A stretch of 64,000 bases of DNA from assembly GCA_965215315.1 (NCBI GenBank), contig CBDCDB010000008.1:3720001-3784000 (forward strand), written 5' to 3'. Positions 44,127 through 51,342 of this stretch are shown here, one piece after another; position 1 is the stretch's first letter; each line of letters starts with the position of its first letter. The notes below the pieces were generated by a model. It made no database searches. It was not told the origin of the DNA and was given only the letters and a program-made list of their open reading frames with translations. The translations under genes and the position numbers were made by a program. Origin of the DNA: Truepera sp965215315 (GTDB lineage: Bacteria > Deinococcota > Deinococci > Deinococcales > Trueperaceae).

Positions 44127-46028
44127 ATGCACACCGACCGAGAAAAAGCGACCTCAACTTCGGACTACCCCATCCGACCCGTGGCGTTTACCGAAGTTGA
44201 ACTGAAGGGCGCGTTCTGGTTGCCGCGTCTAGAGACCAACCGCACCGTCACCATTCCTTACGACTTCAAAAAGTGCGAAGAAACAGGCCGCGTGGGCAAC
44301 TTTGCCAAGGCGGGTGGGCTGCTGCCGGGCGCGCACGAAGGCATGTTCTATAATGACTCCGACGTGTTCAAAGTCATTGAGGGCGCAGCTTATTCCCTTT
44401 CGCTCCACCCCGACCCCGAGTTGGACGCCTACCTGGACGACCTCATCGCCAAGGTCGCTGCCGCCCAGGAAGACGACGGCTACCTCTACACCGCCCGCAC
44501 CATCGACCCGGACGCGGTGAGCGAAGACGGGGAGGGACTGACGCGCTGGTCGAACCTACGCAAGAACCACGAATTTTACAACGCCGGACACCTCTACGAA
44601 GCGGCGGTCGCGCACCACGAGGCTACCGGCAAACGTACGCTTCTAGACGTGGCTCTCAAAAACGCCGACCTGATCGCCCGCGTGTTCGGCCCTCACAAAA
44701 AGCGCGACATACCGGGACACCAGGAGATCGAACTGGGCTTAGTCAAGCTCTACCGGGTGACGGGGGAAAAGCGGTATCTGGACTTAGCCAAGTTCTTTCT
44801 CGACGAACGTGGGCACGCCGACGGGCGCGAGCTATACACCGACCACGGTCTTAGCGGCTACATGCAAGACCATCAGCCGGTCGCCGAACAGCGGGAGGCG
44901 GTAGGGCACGCGGTTCGGGCGGTGTATATGTACGCGGGCATGGCGGACGTAGCGGCGCTGACGGTTGACGAGGCTTACCTGGGCGCGCTCGAGGCACTCT
45001 GGGACGACGTGGTGTCGAGAAAGATGTACCTCACGGGTGGCGTCGGCTCGAGGCACGAAGGCGAGGCGTTCGGTGAAGCGTTCGAGCTGCCTAACGCCAC
45101 CGCCTACGCCGAGACCTGTGCGGCTATCGCCCTTATACTCTGGAACCACCGCATGTTCTTGCTGCACGGCGACGCAAAATATATAGACGTTCTCGAGCGC
45201 ACGCTCTACAACGGCTTTTTGGCGGGGGTGTCTCTTGGAGGCGACGCGTTTTTCTACCCGAACCCGCTCGAGTCCGACGGCACATGGCGGTTCAATATAG
45301 GTCAAGCGGCGACCCGTAGCCCCTGGTTCGAGACCTCGTGCTGCCCGACTAACGTGGTGCGGTTTTTGCCTTCGCTACCGGGGTACGTTTACGCTCTAGA
45401 GAATGAGACGCTCTACGTCAACTTGTTTATAGCGAGTGAAGTCGAGCTCGAGTTGGGTGGGGAGAGCGTTCACTTCACTCAGGAGACGGACTATCCCTGG
45501 GATGGACGTGTCAGGCTTATCGTAGACGTGGGCGCGCCTGCCGACTTCACCCTGGCGCTGCGCGTACCGGGCTGGGCACAAAACCGGCCCGTGCCGAGCG
45601 ACCTCTACCGGTACTTAGGTGATAGCGGCGAAGAGGTCCGGCTGGAGGTGAATAGAGAGAGGATAAACGTGGGGCTCGAGGGAGGCTTTGCCCACATCCG
45701 CCGAACCTGGAACGCCGGGGACACCGTAGACCTCACGCTGCCTCTGCCCGTGCGCCGGGTGCTGGGCGGTGGCGTGGAGGAAAACAGGGGTAAGGTCGCC
45801 GTGGAGCGTGGGCCTTTGGTCTACTGCGCCGAAGGGGTGGACAACGGTGGGCGCGCGCTGAACCTGACCCTCGGTGACAGTGAGGACGTGCAGGTTAAAA
45901 ACGAGCCCGACGTACTCGGGGGTCTCCGGACGATCCGAACCGGGAAGCTGACCCTCGTCCCTTACTACGCCTGGTCACACCGGGGCGTAGGGGAGATGGC
46001 GGTGTGGTTACGGCGGGAACCGACCTAA
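44127..46028 (+). CDS. GH127-family glycoside hydrolase (beta-L-arabinofuranosidase)
   Basis: 633 residues. Family features line up: EGAAYSLSLHPDPELDAYLD, GHLYEAAVAHHEATGKRTLL, the Glu and Cys in GVGSRHEGEAFGEAFELPN and ATAYAETCAAIAL (near residues 311 and 327-331), and the catalytic-nucleophile cysteine in SCCPTNVVRFLPSLPG near residue 404. This set matches the Zn-cysteine mechanism of HypBA1. No signal peptide is seen, so it should act in the cytoplasm on imported arabinosides. ATG 44127 has AAAGGA upstream. The 217 bases before it hold no gene I can support. Confidence 0.92.
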   Translation: MHTDREKATSTSDYPIRPVAFTEVELKGAFWLPRLETNRTVTIPYDFKKCEETGRVGNFAKAGGLLPGAHEGMFYNDSDVFKVIEGAAYSLSLHPDPELDAYLDDLIAKVAAAQEDDGYLYTARTIDPDAVSEDGEGLTRWSNLRKNHEFYNAGHLYEAAVAHHEATGKRTLLDVALKNADLIARVFGPHKKRDIPGHQEIELGLVKLYRVTGEKRYLDLAKFFLDERGHADGRELYTDHGLSGYMQDHQPVAEQREAVGHAVRAVYMYAGMADVAALTVDEAYLGALEALWDDVVSRKMYLTGGVGSRHEGEAFGEAFELPNATAYAETCAAIALILWNHRMFLLHGDAKYIDVLERTLYNGFLAGVSLGGDAFFYPNPLESDGTWRFNIGQAATRSPWFETSCCPTNVVRFLPSLPGYVYALENETLYVNLFIASEVELELGGESVHFTQETDYPWDGRVRLIVDVGAPADFTLALRVPGWAQNRPVPSDLYRYLGDSGEEVRLEVNRERINVGLEGGFAHIRRTWNAGDTVDLTLPLPVRRVLGGGVEENRGKVAVERGPLVYCAEGVDNGGRALNLTLGDSEDVQVKNEPDVLGGLRTIRTGKLTLVPYYAWSHRGVGEMAVWLRREPT

Positions 46029-46049
46029 ACGCTTTCAGAGGGGACACTT

Positions 46050-46124
46050 GTGCAAAGACTTATCTTCGACACCGACATCGGGTACCGACATGGATGTGCG
46101 CGAACTCGACGTCATCACTCGTGA
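46050..46124 (+). pseudogene. Nucleoside hydrolase start fragment
   Basis: GTG 46050 behind GAGGGGA gives MQRLIFDTDIG, the opening strand and first Asp-x-Asp of inosine-uridine nucleoside hydrolases. The sequence then departs from the family and stops at 46124. The rest of the gene is absent; about 170 bases of apparently non-coding DNA follow up to the inverted repeat of the next element. Confidence 0.5.
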
Positions 46125-46290
46125 TGAGCGAAGTGTCGAGGTCGAGGTATTTCCGCATTCCGCCTGGCTTAGGCTCAGGTGCTGAGGGTTACGCTAGGAG
46201 CAAGCACTCACGCCGCATTTTTTGGCTCGAGAGGTATGTGAGGTTTTGCGGTACGCCTCTTAGCACTCTAAACCAAGAGTCCGTCTTAGG

Positions 46291-46424
46291 ATGGCTCGCA
46301 GGCCAGACGCATAATCTCTGAAATAAAGGTAGGTTGCTATCAACAACTTTGAAATGAGTCTCAAGAACTGCGAAACAAACCGGTGAAAATCACGTTGTCA
46401 ATATTAACAACTCTGAGATCCTAC
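46291..46424 (+). repeat. Left 134-bp terminal inverted repeat with four iterated motifs
   Basis: Pairs in inverted order with 52771-52904 without gaps. Motif cores on this strand: CTCTGAAATAAAGG (46315-46328), CAACTTTGAAATGAG (46344-46358), GAACTGCGAAACAAAC (46365-46380) and CAACTCTGAGATCCTAC (46408-46424). Their partners at the other end keep the same spacing. Multi-site ends like this are typical of Tn7/Mu-type transposons. Confidence 0.8.
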
Positions 46425-46469
46425 ACGGGTATGACGCACTGGAAATAAGGAGTCCGAACGAGGTGACCG

Positions 46470-46649
46470 GTGAGTAAAGCTGCCCACGAGCAAAGCACAG
46501 TGATCGAAGGCTACAACGCCGTCGCAGAGGTGCGGAAAACCCGGGACCAGCTGGCCGAGGCGATGAAAGATATGAGCCCTGAAGAGCAGGTCGCTTATAT
46601 CCGCGAGCGCGCCTCGAGGTTTAGACAAAAGCAAAAAGGCGAGCACTAA
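46470..46649 (+). CDS. 59-residue helical protein
   Basis: GTG 46470 after AGGTGA; reads STVIEGYNAVAEVRKTRDQL and MSPEEQVAYIRERASRF. Length, charge and helix content recall small antitoxin-like proteins, but no toxin follows. First gene inside the left inverted repeat. Confidence 0.6.
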   Translation: MSKAAHEQSTVIEGYNAVAEVRKTRDQLAEAMKDMSPEEQVAYIRERASRFRQKQKGEH

Positions 46650-46768
46650 CCTATATTTTACAGGGTGCCGTGTTCGGTACAAAATAGCCTTTTGCCCTAA
46701 GTGGTGCCGCTTAACCTTACTAAAAAACGCGTGCCGAACCACGCAGCCGGAGCGCCGAGGAGGACCAT

Positions 46769-47174
46769 ATGACCCAGGTGTTCGTATCGGGCTCACGAAG
46801 CGTTCGGGCGTTGCCACAGGCGGCAAAAACGTCGCTAGATAAGATCATTGAACTCGGCTTTACCGTTTGCGTCGGCGACTGCCACGGCGAACTAGGCCCA
46901 CCGGGCCGGGCTTTGCCCGTTCTATGTCGATACGCTGGTGCAGGACTATCTTGCGACGAAGAACTATCAGCAGGTCGTCGTCTTTCGCATGGGGCAGGAG
47001 CCGCGGAACAACGTCGGCTTCAGGACGCAGCGCGTCTCAGGCTCGCGTCAGACCGACAAGGACGCGGCGATGGCTGAGGGTGCGGACTACGGCCTAGCCG
47101 TGTGGGACGGGCGGAGTCCGGGTACGGCGAAGAACATCGCACGGGTAGCAAAAACAAAGGTGGTAGCGCTATGA
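46769..47174 (+). pseudogene. SLOG-fold (YpsA-like) protein with a 37-bp insertion
   Basis: The halves TQVFVSGSRSVRALPQAAKT...VCVGDCHG and VDTLVQDYLATKNYQQVVVF...ADYGLAVWDGRSPGTAKN make one nucleotide-binding Rossmann-like protein when 46889-46925 (37 bases) are removed. SLOG/YpsA-like members bind nucleotides or ADP-ribose-type signals. ATG 46769 lies behind GAGGAGGA. The insertion shifts the frame, so no full product is made. Confidence 0.7.
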
Positions 47175-47431
47175 AGAGGATTCTGACGTTTCACAGCGAT
47201 CCCAATCATAGCTGGCTCGAGGTACCCCTGCAAGATCTCACCACGCTCGGCGTCGGGGACGAGATCAGCTCACGCTCGTACCAGGATGAGGCGAACGCCT
47301 ATCTCGAGGAAGATGTGGACGCAGGCGTCTATCTACGAGCCGCTCGGAAAGCGGGCTGGTCGATCACCACAGAAGACCGCTACGTCGAGGGCGATTCGTT
47401 CGTTCGGAACTTGCCTGCTTACAACGGTTGA
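47171..47431 (+). CDS. Phage/plasmid-type small protein
   Basis: 86 residues, KRILTFHSDPNHSWLEVPLQ and SYQDEANAYLEEDVDAGVYL. I recall similar proteins in plasmids and phages (start ..TFH.DPGH.WLEVP.), but no function is known. ATG 47171 overlaps the previous stop (ATGA). Confidence 0.78.
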   Translation: MKRILTFHSDPNHSWLEVPLQDLTTLGVGDEISSRSYQDEANAYLEEDVDAGVYLRAARKAGWSITTEDRYVEGDSFVRNLPAYNG

Positions 47432-47473
47432 GGCTCACCACGAAAATAGTCGGTTACAAATCCTAAAATCGTT

Positions 47474-47514
47474 AAAACGCGCATCTGGTGATGCAGCCAC
47501 CTCTCAGGAGGTGG
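47474..47514 (+). ncRNA. Leader hairpin copy 1 (hides the RBS)
   Basis: AAAACGC, stem GCATC (47481-47485) with GATGC (47490-47494), loop TGGT, then AG and a 7-bp hairpin CCACCTC/GAGGTGG (47497-47503 with 47508-47514) that contains the ribosome-binding site of the gene at 47518. Confidence 0.7.
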
Positions 47515-47517
47515 ACG

Positions 47518-47796
47518 GTGAAAAAGCTCTACAGCTTATGCCGGGAAGAACCTGACTGGAGCCGCTACATTCAACTTGAAGTCTCAGGCTCTAAAAGGAA
47601 CGAGGGTGTGCTCAGGGTCATGGTAAGCGCCGACGAGGCCGAGTTCTTTACGGTTTACGGGCAGTTACCCGGTGCTCACTTCGAGGTCGTCACCGAATGC
47701 AAAAAGCACGAGCTGGAGAGCGTGATTGCCGAACTCGGAAGGCGGAGCAACCTCAACGTGCTGCTGCACAAGTCACTGTTTGGAGGCTGGTCTTGA
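47518..47796 (+). CDS. Unknown small element protein
   Basis: 92 residues from GTG 47518 behind AGGAGG. It opens KKLYSLCREEPDWSRYIQLE and carries beta-rich sequence (LRVMVSADEAEFFTVYGQLP). No family recognised. Preceded by leader copy 1; its end overlaps the next start. Confidence 0.68.
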   Translation: MKKLYSLCREEPDWSRYIQLEVSGSKRNEGVLRVMVSADEAEFFTVYGQLPGAHFEVVTECKKHELESVIAELGRRSNLNVLLHKSLFGGWS

Positions 47797-48005
47797 AACT
47801 CACCTTTAAGGTTGTGCTCGAGCTGAACCTACCCGAGGGCTACACCCCGGACGACGCCGCGATAGAAGACTATCGCAACGTGCTAGACAACGCTCTGGAG
47901 CATCAGGTGGGCTTCGGCGGGTTGACGCCGGACGACCTGAGCGACGAAGGTCTCAGCGTCGAGCTGTTTACCGTAGAGCTTGCCCTGAAGCCTGACAGCA
48001 GGTAA
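47793..48005 (+). CDS. Unknown small acidic protein
   Basis: 70 residues from TTG 47793 (TTGA overlap with the previous stop, GGAGG upstream). LTFKVVLELNLPEGYTPDDA, then many Asp/Glu. Unknown; cotranslated with the preceding gene. Confidence 0.65.
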   Translation: MKLTFKVVLELNLPEGYTPDDAAIEDYRNVLDNALEHQVGFGGLTPDDLSDEGLSVELFTVELALKPDSR

Positions 48006-48008
48006 AGA

Positions 48009-48029
48009 CACGTCTGAGAAGACGCGGCC
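48009..48029 (+). ncRNA. Leader hairpin copy 2
   Basis: CGTCT (48011-48015), loop GAGA, AGACG (48020-48024), then CGGCC, 19 bases before ATG 48048. The same layout as copy 1, with a GGCC in place of AGCC. Confidence 0.6.
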
Positions 48030-48047
48030 ACCAGTCAGGAGACGACG

Positions 48048-48127
48048 ATGAAACTGAAGTTGGTTCGTACGTCCGACTGTCCGTGGCTGAGATTGTGGGT
48101 TTCAGGCGCATCCCCCCGCTCGAGTAG
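48048..48127 (+). pseudogene. Small element gene, probably frameshifted
   Basis: ATG 48048 behind GGAGACG opens KLKLVRTSDCPWLRLWVSGA. Continuing in this frame runs to 48311 and overlaps the next leader and gene, which is unlikely. A shift in the C6 run near 48111-48116 gives IPPLE and a stop at 48127. I think this is a short gene with an indel, but cannot be sure. Confidence 0.4.
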
Positions 48128-48155
48128 ACGCGTCGTTATGGGGACACCACCCCTG

Positions 48156-48190
48156 AAAACACTTGCTGACGCAAGCAGCCAAAAGGGTGG
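48156..48190 (+). ncRNA. Leader hairpin copy 3 (anti-RBS arm upstream)
   Basis: GAAAACA, stem CTTGC (48162-48166) with GCAAG (48171-48175), loop TGAC, then CAGCC. CCACCC at 48147-48152 can pair with GGGTGG (48185-48190) just ahead of the GGAGG, closing a helix around the hairpin. Confidence 0.65.
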
Positions 48191-48198
48191 AGGTGCCG

Positions 48199-48432
48199 AT
48201 GTTTGTATTTTTAGACCGCGAGATCGAAGCGAAGTTCGCCGAAACCGACAGCCTCACTTTAGACGAGCTGTGGACCGACTTCGCCGCTGCCGAGACTGTC
48301 CACGGCTGTAATGGACACTTCGAGTGGGGTAAAGAAGAGGTCGCGCAGTCCCTATCGCTGCACCGTTCTCGACCTGTCAGCGCGTACGAGTTGGAGTTGG
48401 CCTGGGAAACCAGAAAGAAGCCTCTGCTCTAG
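48199..48432 (+). CDS. Unknown small acidic element protein
   Basis: 77 residues from ATG 48199 after GGAGGTGCCG: FVFLDREIEAKFAETDSLTL, HGCNGHFEWGKEEVAQSLSL. No family recognised. A strong palindromic hairpin follows it. Confidence 0.65.
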   Translation: MFVFLDREIEAKFAETDSLTLDELWTDFAAAETVHGCNGHFEWGKEEVAQSLSLHRSRPVSAYELELAWETRKKPLL

Positions 48433-48441
48433 GGGCTACCT

Positions 48442-48470
48442 AGGGGAGCGGGTGTACACCCCGCTCCCCT
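48442..48470. terminator. Strong hairpin, no T tract
   Basis: AGGGGAGCGGG pairs with CCCGCTCCCCT around a 7-nt loop. May be a Rho-assisted terminator or a pause within the operon. Confidence 0.55.
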
Positions 48471-48527
48471 CGAGGTTTGGAGAGAAACGTGTCTAGAAGC
48501 GTGCGGCCGAATAGGAGGCAGCCCATC

Positions 48528-48767
48528 ATGAGACCCAACCGTAAAGACCTGCTCATCCAGGAGTTTCCGGAACTCACCACGGCGCTGCTCGAGCTCCCCG
48601 AGGATATTCGCTACCTGGACAGCGACCGCAAGAACAACCCTGAACCGGGCGTCGACTTAAGCACGACGCTCTACGCGCAGGCAGATGGGAAGATTCTCGC
48701 GCTGAGCTGTACCCGGCTCGAGAACGGCGTCTTGCACCTGACCAGCGAAGAGGTAGACGAGCTCTAA
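48528..48767 (+). CDS. Unknown small acidic protein
   Basis: 79 residues from ATG 48528 behind AGGAGG: RPNRKDLLIQEFPELTTALL, LENGVLHLTSEEVDEL. Unknown. A weaker version of the leader (ACGTG...GCGGCC) precedes it around 48487-48512. Confidence 0.65.
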   Translation: MRPNRKDLLIQEFPELTTALLELPEDIRYLDSDRKNNPEPGVDLSTTLYAQADGKILALSCTRLENGVLHLTSEEVDEL

Positions 48768-48801
48768 AGGGAGAAGCACACCCCGCCTCAAGTCCCTCCG
48801 A

Positions 48802-48838
48802 AAAGACGCATCTCACGATGCAGCCGCCTGGGCGGAGG
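48802..48838 (+). ncRNA. Leader hairpin copy 4
   Basis: GAAAAGAC, GCATC (48808-48812), loop TCAC, GATGC (48817-48821), AG, then CCGCC/GGCGG (48824-48828 with 48831-48835), merging into the GGAGG of the macrodomain gene. The core is nearly identical to copy 1 although 1.3 kb away. Confidence 0.7.
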
Positions 48839-48843
48839 TCGTT

Positions 48844-49311
48844 ATGTTCAGAGAGGTTCGTGGGTGCTTGTTTCGTTCCGAAGCGCAGTGCCTCGTCAAT
48901 ACCGTCAACTGCGTGGGGCCGATGGGCCGGGGGATCGCGCTTGAATTCAAGAACCGCTATCCGGCGATGTACGCCGCGTACCGCGACGTCTGTAAGCGGG
49001 AGCTCTTGCGTCCCGGCATGATCTTGCCCTATACCGGGGCGGACCGGCTGATTCTCAACTTTGCGGTGAAAAACGATTGGCGCAACGCCAGCACGCACGC
49101 CTGGGTCGAGGACTGCCTGCGCCGGTTCGTCGCCAACTACGAGCGCCTGGGGATTACGTCGGTGGCTTTACCCCGGCTCGGCGCTGAAAACGGCTGGATT
49201 GCCTGGGAGCCTACCTACGCGCTGATCTGCGAGTATCTAGGCGAGCTGCCTATCGACGTGGAGCTCGTCCACTTCGATCCGCAGGCTACCCACAATTCCC
49301 CTTTGCAGTAA
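48844..49311 (+). CDS. Macrodomain protein (DarG/Poa1-like)
   Basis: 155 residues. LVNTVNCVGPMGRGIALEFK is the ADP-ribose-binding loop of DarG/TARG1-type macrodomains, followed by GMILPYTGADRLILNFAVKN and VALPRLGAENGWIAW. Such domains remove ADP-ribose from DNA or proteins or bind its derivatives. No DarT toxin is adjacent. It may guard against a host or rival DarT or handle NAD-linked signals. Confidence 0.88.
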   Translation: MFREVRGCLFRSEAQCLVNTVNCVGPMGRGIALEFKNRYPAMYAAYRDVCKRELLRPGMILPYTGADRLILNFAVKNDWRNASTHAWVEDCLRRFVANYERLGITSVALPRLGAENGWIAWEPTYALICEYLGELPIDVELVHFDPQATHNSPLQ

Positions 49312-49320
49312 GCGTCGGTG

Positions 49321-49352
49321 GCGGCCCCCACGGGGGCTGCACTTTCTTCTCT
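49321..49352 (+). terminator. Terminator-like hairpin after the macrodomain gene
   Basis: GCGGCCCCC (49321-49329) pairs with GGGGGCTGC (49332-49340); the next bases are ACTTTCTTCTCT. Confidence 0.6.
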
Positions 49353-49414
49353 ACGCCGAAGCTAAAGCACGACCCACTCGAGCTTCTGATGACGAACGCT
49401 AAAGGAGGTACTAG

Positions 49415-49750
49415 GTGAACGTGCAGATCAAGAGTCTTTTTACCGGCCAACTCAACACGGTGGACTTGCCGGTGACGCCCGGGCAACTCGCTCGCTGGGG
49501 AGAGGGTGAAGCGCCTCTCGTCGCCATGCCGGGGCTGAACCCCGACCAACTCGAGTTTCTGGTCTCAGGTATGACGCCCGCCGAGCGGCTCGAGCGGTTC
49601 GGACCCCTCGCCATGACAACTTCGCAACCACGCTCAGGACGCAGACAAGAAACGCGCGCTATCGCCCGCAGCCAGGAGCCAGGAGGTAGACGATGGTTCT
49701 CTCGACGGGTTCGTTCGACACCAGCCTTGCAGAGGCAGAGACGCTACTAG
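49415..49750 (+). CDS. Plasmid-type small protein, end possibly altered
   Basis: GTG 49415 after AAAGGAGG opens NVQIKSLFTGQLNTVDLPVT and reaches LNPDQLEFLVSGMTPAERLE, like small proteins I know from plasmids and phages. Those end soon after this point. Here the frame continues through the next leader and into the next gene, to 49750, with low-complexity sequence, so a stop codon has probably been lost. Confidence 0.65.
   Translation: MNVQIKSLFTGQLNTVDLPVTPGQLARWGEGEAPLVAMPGLNPDQLEFLVSGMTPAERLERFGPLAMTTSQPRSGRRQETRAIARSQEPGGRRWFSRRVRSTPALQRQRRY
49648..49686 (+). ncRNA. Leader hairpin copy 5
   Basis: GAAAC, stem GCGCGC (49654-49659) with GCCCGC (49664-49669), one mismatch, loop TATC, then AGCC, before AGGAGG of the gene at 49693. 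Confidence 0.6.
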
Positions 49751-49941
49751 CGGGGTTCAATACCGACTTCGACGACGGTGAGTTCGCGCTCACCGTCCGG
49801 GTGCGGGGTTCGGTTCAGGAGCGGGCCGCGGCGCAGCGCCTGCTGGACAAGCACGGCTTTTTCAGATACGGCAGTTCGTGCCAGCGCCCCCTGGGAGAGC
49901 TGGCCCTGACCGAGCGGTACGCCGAACTAAACGCAGCCTAG
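49693..49941 (+). CDS. Unknown small element protein
   Basis: 82 residues from ATG 49693 after AGGAGG: TSLAEAETLLAGFNTDFDDG, QRLLDKHGFFRYGSSCQRPL. Unknown family; possibly an alpha/beta fold. Confidence 0.68.
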   Translation: MVLSTGSFDTSLAEAETLLAGFNTDFDDGEFALTVRVRGSVQERAAAQRLLDKHGFFRYGSSCQRPLGELALTERYAELNAA

Positions 49942-50003
49942 ACATCGACGGACTCGAGGTGGAGGCGCTGAGGGGGGTCGGCTGAGGCCGGAAAACACCG
50001 TTA

Positions 50004-50030
50004 AAGAGCGCACCGGAATCGGTGCAGAAA
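50004..50030 (+). ncRNA. Leader hairpin copy 6
   Basis: AAAGAGC, GCACCG (50010-50015), loop GAAT, CGGTGC (50020-50025), AGAAAACC, 28 bases before GTG 50054. Confidence 0.6.
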
Positions 50031-50053
50031 ACCCTGAACGAAAGGAGGCGAAG

Positions 50054-50185
50054 GTGGCTAAGCATCAGGAGCTTGCACCCAGGCACAAGTTGCCCCGTGG
50101 GCATCAGCCCCGGAAGCACAGCCTGATTCTGCGCGACAAACGCCATCGTCGGGCAAAGGACCGTTTACGGCGGGAGTTAGGGTGA
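50054..50185 (+). CDS. 43-residue strongly basic protein
   Basis: GTG 50054 behind AAAGGAGG. AKHQELAPRHKLPRGHQPRK and LRDKRHRRAKDRLRRELG: 20 of 43 residues are Lys, Arg or His. Likely binds RNA or DNA. It is a natural suspect for binding the leader hairpins, which is inference only. Confidence 0.6.
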   Translation: MAKHQELAPRHKLPRGHQPRKHSLILRDKRHRRAKDRLRRELG

Positions 50186-50193
50186 GTACAAAG

Positions 50194-50269
50194 GTCTGGC
50201 GTCGACAGGAAAGGGCAGAAAACCCGCTTGCGGGTGAGTAACCCCCGGTACTGCCAGATGACGCCGGAC
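50194..50269 (+). ncRNA. Folded RNA candidate between two element genes
   Basis: A 10-bp outer stem (50194-50203 with 50260-50269, one G-U), a 5-bp middle stem GGCAG/CTGCC (50214-50218 with 50251-50255) and an inner CCCGC/GCGGG hairpin (50223-50227 with 50230-50234). Three nested helices in 76 bases are unlikely by chance. No known family recognised. Confidence 0.55.
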
Positions 50270-50312
50270 TTACTCAGTTTCTAGCTCGAGCACAAGGGGG
50301 ACTCACGTCCCC

Positions 50313-50337
50313 AAAAACGCACCTGAACGGTGCAGAG
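50313..50337 (+). ncRNA. Leader hairpin copy 7
   Basis: AAAAAC, GCACC (50319-50323), loop TGAAC, GGTGC (50329-50333), AGAGC, about 45 bases before the ssb start. Confidence 0.65.
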
Positions 50338-50381
50338 CAATTTTGGCCGAGAGATCGGTAATTCACCCTTGGAGGTTTTGT

Positions 50382-51172
50382 ATGAAAGGTATCAATCAAG
50401 TCCACTTTATCGGCAGCGTCGCTAAGGACGTCGAGCTGAAATACACCGCAGGCGACCTCGCCATTCTGGAACTCACGGTGGCAGGCAAAGAGCAGGTCGT
50501 GGGCGCGGACGGTGAGACCAGAACCGCTCACTTCTACAACCGCTGCAAAGCGTTTGGGCCGTACGCCGAGGCGCTCGCCGAAAGCTTTCAAGCGGGCGAC
50601 GTCGTTACTATCCTGGGGCGGCTCGACTACCGCTCGTACGAAAAAGACGGTGAAAAGCGCAGCACCGTGGAGACGGTGATCAGCTCGGTTCAGACGCTCG
50701 AGGGCAGCTTCGCCACCGAAGACGACAAACTGGGCCAGCCGGTGCTGGTAGACGGCTTAAACAGCGTGACCATCGGCGGCAACTTGACCAAAGACGCCGA
50801 ACTTCGGTATACCCCGAACGGCAATGCGGTTACGCACCTTTCAGTCGCTGTCAACGAGCATTTCGGCAAGGATCAGGAGCGGGTCGGGTTTTATAACGTA
50901 CAGGGCTGGGGCGAACTCGCCGAGTTGCTCGCCGCAGGTTCCAAGGGCCGAGGCGTCATCGGCGTGGGTCGGATTCTGAGCGAGTCGTGGGAAGACGGCG
51001 ACGGCAACAAGCGTTACGGTACCCGGATCGAGTTGGACCGCGCGCACTTCGTTGCAGGCAAGCAGCGCCAGAGCGCGGCGAAGGGCCAGGGTCAGCGCAC
51101 GGCGTCCCCTCGCACAGCGCCCCCTCAAAGCGTCGATAGGAGTTCCCTCCAGAGGAGGATTTGCCCTTCTAG
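50382..51172 (+). pseudogene. ssb: Two-OB-fold single-stranded DNA-binding protein, tail frameshifted
   Basis: Protects ssDNA in replication and repair. Two OB folds in one chain are the Deinococcus-Thermus form: MKGINQVHFIGSVAKDVELK near residue 1 and LNSVTIGGNLTKDAELRYTP near residue 125. After a Gln/Ala/Ser-rich linker the frame changes. The expected acidic tail EFPPEEDLPF, which recruits partner proteins, is present in the -1 frame at 51140-51169 and stops at 51172, just before a terminator. In the present frame translation instead runs to 51302. One lost base would explain it. ATG 50382 has GGAGG upstream. Confidence 0.85.
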
Positions 51173-51180
51173 GGGCGTAC

Positions 51181-51215
51181 AGGGCTACCCACAACGGGTA
51201 GCCCTCCCTTTTTTT
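51181..51215 (+). terminator. Terminator after ssb
   Basis: AGGGCTACCC (51181-51190) and GGGTAGCCCT (51196-51205), loop ACAAC, then CCCTTTTTTT. It confirms that the original ssb ended at 51172. Confidence 0.93.
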
Positions 51216-51342
51216 GGGGGCCGAGGGCCGCGTGCAAGCGCGCAGAGACGGGTTGGGTGTTCTAAAGACGAGTACCCATCAGCTGACGAGGAGACGCCAT
51301 GAGACGAAACGACGTGCGAACACACTTACCCAGAGCGTCATC

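Noticed and set aside
48048..48311. 87-residue protein in a single frame from 48048
   Set aside because: It would overlap the next leader and gene in another frame and becomes Arg-rich shadow sequence after the first 22 residues.
47474..50337. CRISPR-like or REP repeats for the leader hairpins
   Set aside because: The stems differ in sequence while keeping pairing and each sits at a fixed place before a start codon, unlike CRISPR or REP repeats.
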